A DNA stretch of 64,000 nt from Alphaproteobacteria bacterium (GTDB lineage: Bacteria > Pseudomonadota > Alphaproteobacteria > Rhodospirillales > WMHbin7), in assembly GCA_015231795.1 (NCBI GenBank), contig JADGAX010000005.1, positions 182,507 through 246,506 on the forward strand. The letters run 5' to 3'. A program made the translations under genes and the position numbers. Position 1 is the first letter of the stretch. Every line of letters begins with the position of its first letter. This document shows, piece after piece, positions 60,745-64,000 of the stretch. The notes beneath the pieces are model-generated. The model was given only the letters and a program-made list of their open reading frames with translations. It had not been told where the DNA came from and made no database searches.

Positions 60745-61023
60745 TTACTTCCTCTTCGCCTTCTTGTCGGCGGCATGGCCGTGGAACGTGCGGGTCGGCG
60801 AGAATTCGCCGAACTTGTGGCCGATCATGTTTTCGGTCACCAGCACGGGGATGAACTTCTGTCCGTTGTAGACACCGAAGGTCAATCCCACGAATTGGGG
60901 CAGAATGGTCGAGCGACGCGACCACATCTTGATCACTTCATTGCGGCCCGAAGAGCGCGCCTTTTCGGCCTTCTTAAGAAGAAAGCCATCGATGAACGGG
61001 CCTTTCCATACCGAGCGAGTCAC
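60745..61023 (-). CDS. rpsS: 30S ribosomal protein S19
   Basis: The 92-residue S19 has [20 protein letters not shown] at the start and [20 protein letters not shown] near the end. Lies between rplB and rplV, 12 bases after rplB. Confidence 0.98.
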   Translation of the reverse strand: MTRSVWKGPFIDGFLLKKAEKARSSGRNEVIKMWSRRSTILPQFVGLTFGVYNGQKFIPVLVTENMIGHKFGEFSPTRTFHGHAADKKAKRK

Positions 61024-61035
61024 GGTCCCGTCTCC

Positions 61036-61872
61036 TTATTTCTTCTTAGCTTTGTGACGGCTGCGAACAATCATGCCGTCAGTGCGCTTGTTGTTGCGAG
61101 TCTTCTTGCCCTTGGTCGGTTTGCCCCAGGGCGTAACCGGGTGACGGCCGCCCGAGGTGCGGCCTTCGCCGCCGCCATGCGGGTGATCGATCGGGTTCAT
61201 GGCGACGCCGCGAACGTGCGGGCGCTTGCCCAGCCAACGCTGACGTCCGGCCTTGCCCAGCGAGATGTTCTGCTGGTCGGGATTCGACACGGCGCCGACG
61301 GTGGCCTTGCACTCGCCGCTAACCAGGCGAAGCTCGCCGCTCATCAGCTTGACTTGCGCGCGTCCGGCGTCTTTGCCAACCAACTGGGCGTAGGTGCCGG
61401 CCGAACGGGCCATCTGTCCGCCCTTGCCGGGCTTCATCTCGATGTTGTGAATGATGGTGCCGACCGGCATGCTTTTCAGCGGCATGCAGTTGCCGGGCTT
61501 GATGTCGGCCCGCTCGCTCGACAGCACGGCGTCGCCGACGCTCAAGCGCTGCGGAGCCAGGATGTAGGCCAGTTCGCCGTCCTCGTACTTGACGAGCGCG
61601 ATGAAGGCGGTGCGGTTGGGATCGTATTCCAGACGCTCGACGGTGGCCGTCATGTCGATCTTGTTGCGCTTGAAGTCCACCATGCGGTAGCTCTGCTTGT
61701 GCCCGCCGCCACGGAAACGCACGGTGATGCGGCCATGGTTGTTGCGGCCGCCCGACGAGGTCTTGCCTTCGGTCAGCTTCTTCTCGGGCTTGCCCTTCCA
61801 GAGACCCGAACGGTCTACCAAAACCAGCTGGCGCTGGCCGGGCGTGGACGGCTTGAAGTTTTTGAGTGCCAT
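61036..61872 (-). CDS. rplB: 50S ribosomal protein L2
   Basis: The 278-residue L2 sits near the peptidyl transferase centre. The C-terminal segment [20 protein letters not shown] is invariant in bacteria and holds the conserved histidine of L2. Normal length and S10 position. Confidence 0.99.
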   Translation of the reverse strand: MALKNFKPSTPGQRQLVLVDRSGLWKGKPEKKLTEGKTSSGGRNNHGRITVRFRGGGHKQSYRMVDFKRNKIDMTATVERLEYDPNRTAFIALVKYEDGELAYILAPQRLSVGDAVLSSERADIKPGNCMPLKSMPVGTIIHNIEMKPGKGGQMARSAGTYAQLVGKDAGRAQVKLMSGELRLVSGECKATVGAVSNPDQQNISLGKAGRQRWLGKRPHVRGVAMNPIDHPHGGGEGRTSGGRHPVTPWGKPTKGKKTRNNKRTDGMIVRSRHKAKKK

Positions 61873-61876
61873 GGCG

Positions 61877-62194
61877 TCAGATTCCCGTCGTCACGTCGAT
61901 GCTCTGGCCTTCGGCCAGCGTCACCATGGCTTTCTTGACGTCCGAACGGATCGCCTTCCTGCCACGGAAACTTTTGGTCTTGCCCTTGGCGACCAGGGTA
62001 TTCACCGCCGTCACCTTGACATTGAAGATGCCTTCGACCGCCGCCTTGATTTCGGGCTTGGTGGCCGACAGCGGCACGCGGAAGGTCACTTGGCCGTGCT
62101 CCGACCCCATGGTGGCCTTCTCGGTAATCACCGGAGAGCGCACGAGATCGTACATACGCTCCTTGGACAGCTTGACTTCGATCTTGCGGCTCAT
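61877..62194 (-). CDS. rplW: 50S ribosomal protein L23
   Basis: The 105-residue exit-tunnel protein has [20 protein letters not shown] near the start and [19 protein letters not shown] later. It overlaps rplD by four bases. It would dock trigger factor and SRP at the ribosome. Confidence 0.97.
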   Translation of the reverse strand: MSRKIEVKLSKERMYDLVRSPVITEKATMGSEHGQVTFRVPLSATKPEIKAAVEGIFNVKVTAVNTLVAKGKTKSFRGRKAIRSDVKKAMVTLAEGQSIDVTTGI

Positions 62195-62811
62195 TTCAGG
62201 CGGGCCTCCAGAGCTTGCACAGCATCCTTGGTCAGGACCAAAGTGTCGCGGCGCAGAATGTCGTAAACGTTGGCGCCCTGGCTGGGCAGCACATCGATGC
62301 CGATGATGTTGCGGGCGGCGCGGGCGAAGCCCTCGTCAACCGCCAGGCCATCGACGATCAAGGCCGAGTTCCAGCCCAGCTTGGTGAAACGGCTGGCCAG
62401 TTCCTTAGTCTTGGCGTCGCCGATGCGGGCCATGTCCAGAACCACCAGCTTGCCGTCGGCGGCCTTGGCCGACAGAGCGGCCTTCAGCGCCAGCTTGCGC
62501 ACTTTCTTGGGCAGGTCGAAGGCGTGCGAACGGGGCTGCGGTCCGAAGATCACCGCGCCGCCGCGGAACTGCGGGCTGCGCAGCGAACCCTGACGAGCCG
62601 AACCCGTGCCCTTCTGCTTGAAAGGCTTCTTGGTGGTGCCGGAAATTTGCGAAATGCCCTTGGTGGCATGCGTGCCGGCTTGGCGCTTGGCCAGCTGCCA
62701 GCGCACCATGCGGGCCAGAATGTCGGGGCGCTTGGGCAGGCCGAAGATCTCTTCCATGAGATCGACCTCGCCGACCTTAGCGGCATCCAGGTTGATGACG
62801 TCGCACTTCAT
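62191..62811 (-). CDS. rplD: 50S ribosomal protein L4
   Basis: The 206-residue L4 has the loop region [20 protein letters not shown] of the family. In E. coli L4 also represses the S10 operon; the needed leader would lie upstream of rpsJ, and I see no clear hairpin in the short rpsJ-tuf gap. It overlaps rplW by four bases. Confidence 0.98.
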   Translation of the reverse strand: MKCDVINLDAAKVGEVDLMEEIFGLPKRPDILARMVRWQLAKRQAGTHATKGISQISGTTKKPFKQKGTGSARQGSLRSPQFRGGAVIFGPQPRSHAFDLPKKVRKLALKAALSAKAADGKLVVLDMARIGDAKTKELASRFTKLGWNSALIVDGLAVDEGFARAARNIIGIDVLPSQGANVYDILRRDTLVLTKDAVQALEARLK

Positions 62812-62817
62812 GGCGGC

Positions 62818-63546
62818 TTAGTCCTTTGTCTCTTCGGCGGCTTCAGCAGCGGGTGCGGCTGAGGCTTCGGCAGCGGCCTTGACCGCGGCGGGGAAAGGAA
62901 GGTCCTTGGGCAGCTTCTTCTTGACCGAGTCCTTGATCAGAACCCAAGACCCCTCGGCGCCGGGCACGTTGCCCCGGATCAGCAGCAGGCCTTCGGCGTC
63001 GTCGGCGCCCACCACCTTCAAATTCTGCGTGGTGATGCGCTTGTCGCCCCAATGGCCAGCCATCTTCTTGCCCTTGAAGGTCTTGCCCGGATCCTGACGG
63101 TTGCCGGTCGAACCATGCGAGCGGTGCGAGATCGACACGCCGTGCGAGGCTTCGAGACCAGCGAAATTGTGGCGCTGCATGACGCCCGCAAAGCCGCGGC
63201 CCTTCGAGGTGCCGGTGACGTCGACGAACTGGCCGGCCACGAAATGGCTGGGCAGAACCTCGGACCCCACCGGGATCAGGGCGTCCGCCGACACGCGGAA
63301 CTCGACCAGCTTCTTCGAGGGTTCCACCTTCGCCTTGGCGAAGTGGCCGCGCAGAGGCTTGTTGACGTTCTTGACCTTGGCCTTGCCGATTCCCAGCTGC
63401 ACGGCGGTGTAGCCGTCCTTGTCCTGGGTGCGGTTGGCCACCACATGGCAATCCGTCACCTTCAAAACCGTCACGGGCACATGGGCTCCGTCTTCGGCGA
63501 AGATGCGGGTGATGCCAAGTTTCTGGGCGATGAGACCGGTACGCAT
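62818..63546 (-). CDS. rplC: 50S ribosomal protein L3 (C-terminal Ala-rich tail)
   Basis: The 242-residue L3 has the family segments [19 protein letters not shown] and [20 protein letters not shown]. The last 25 residues are an Ala/Glu-rich tail beyond the E. coli end (209 residues), a feature of several alphaproteobacteria. Six bases separate it from rplD. Confidence 0.97.
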   Translation of the reverse strand: MRTGLIAQKLGITRIFAEDGAHVPVTVLKVTDCHVVANRTQDKDGYTAVQLGIGKAKVKNVNKPLRGHFAKAKVEPSKKLVEFRVSADALIPVGSEVLPSHFVAGQFVDVTGTSKGRGFAGVMQRHNFAGLEASHGVSISHRSHGSTGNRQDPGKTFKGKKMAGHWGDKRITTQNLKVVGADDAEGLLLIRGNVPGAEGSWVLIKDSVKKKLPKDLPFPAAVKAAAEASAAPAAEAAEETKD

Positions 63547-63562
63547 ATCGGTGGTTCCGTTC

Positions 63563-63871
<309 letters not shown>

Positions 63872-63905
63872 GACTGAATGCCTTCCTTCTACCCAACCCT
63901 AACGA

Positions 63906-64000
63906 CTACTCGATAATCTTGGCGACGACGCCGGCGCCGACCGTGCGGCCACCCTCGCGGATGGCGAAACGCAGGCCTTCGTCCATGGCGATGGGGGCGA
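63906..64000 (-). CDS. tuf: Elongation factor Tu, C-terminal end (cut by window edge)
   Basis: The last 31 codons of EF-Tu are present, ending [15 protein letters not shown] and a TAG stop. The rest lies beyond the right edge. This sequence is invariant among proteobacterial EF-Tu proteins and fits the normal order of tuf before rpsJ. Confidence 0.97.

Overview
This window looks like the chromosome of an alphaproteobacterium, most likely a Rhodospirillales (Magnetospirillum-like) organism. The evidence is a CcrM-type adenine methyltransferase, thrC followed by an M16 processing-peptidase-like gene, trpB-trpA-accD-folC in one block, adk between secY and rpsM, and a MerR-type LiuR with a leucine-degradation operon. 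The DNA is GC-rich and tightly packed, with many ATGA start/stop overlaps. No integrase, transposase, CRISPR array or phage gene was seen. The only stretch that looks foreign is a small AT-rich insert at about 13.29-13.99 kb.

Layout. 0-0.46 kb: 5' part of an EAL-domain gene. 0.6-5.8 kb: a PP2C phosphatase/HATPase kinase fusion, a STAS protein and an Mla-type lipid ABC transporter (permease, ATPase, MCE protein, lipoprotein) in one run. 5.8-12.2 kb: RNA methyltransferase, lipB, tRNA-Leu(GAG), malic enzyme, a heme-oxygenase-like protein and a LiuR-type regulator. 12.3-13.3 kb: two hotdog thioesterases behind a palindromic operator. 13.3-14.0 kb: the AT-rich membrane-protein gene between two near-identical 38-bp direct repeats. 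14.0-16.9 kb: a PAS4-GGDEF-EAL protein. 17.3-29.5 kb: a twelve-gene leucine/isovalerate operon (liuA, thiolase, RidA, SDR, carbonic anhydrase, second acyl-CoA dehydrogenase, DsbA-like isomerase, liuB, liuC, membrane protein, liuD, liuE) behind the same operator. 29.5-38.6 kb: TerC, meaB, cheZ, rpmB, an M16 peptidase, thrC, acetoacetyl-CoA synthetase and a CDGSH protein. 38.6-40.7 kb: a cytochrome b/diheme cytochrome c/SHP-like operon. 40.8-44.1 kb: S41 peptidase, rnhB and ccrM. 44.2-49.6 kb, minus strand: bdhA, thioesterase, trpB, trpA, accD, folC. 49.7-64 kb, minus strand: rplQ back through the alpha, spc and S10 ribosomal operons to the 3' end of tuf.

How the genes work together. Leucine carbon runs from isovaleryl-CoA (liuA) through methylcrotonyl-CoA carboxylase (liuB/liuD) and methylglutaconyl-CoA hydratase (liuC) to HMG-CoA lyase (liuE), giving acetyl-CoA and acetoacetate. 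AacS, the thiolase and 3-hydroxybutyrate dehydrogenase, also in the window, can handle the acetoacetate. The LiuR-type regulator plausibly controls both the liu operon and the thioesterase pair, because the same 16-bp palindrome occupies the same position in both promoters.

Most noteworthy signals: (1) a phosphatase/kinase fusion and a STAS protein co-transcribed with an Mla lipid transporter, suggesting phospho-control of lipid transport; (2) the two matched LiuR-type operator/promoters; (3) the AT-rich gene between 38-bp direct repeats at a thioesterase 3' end; (4) a full-consensus alpha-operon promoter whose spacer is a perfect inverted repeat; (5) five GANTC sites in 110 bp at the start of ccrM; (6) a cytochrome b561-diheme cytochrome c fusion.
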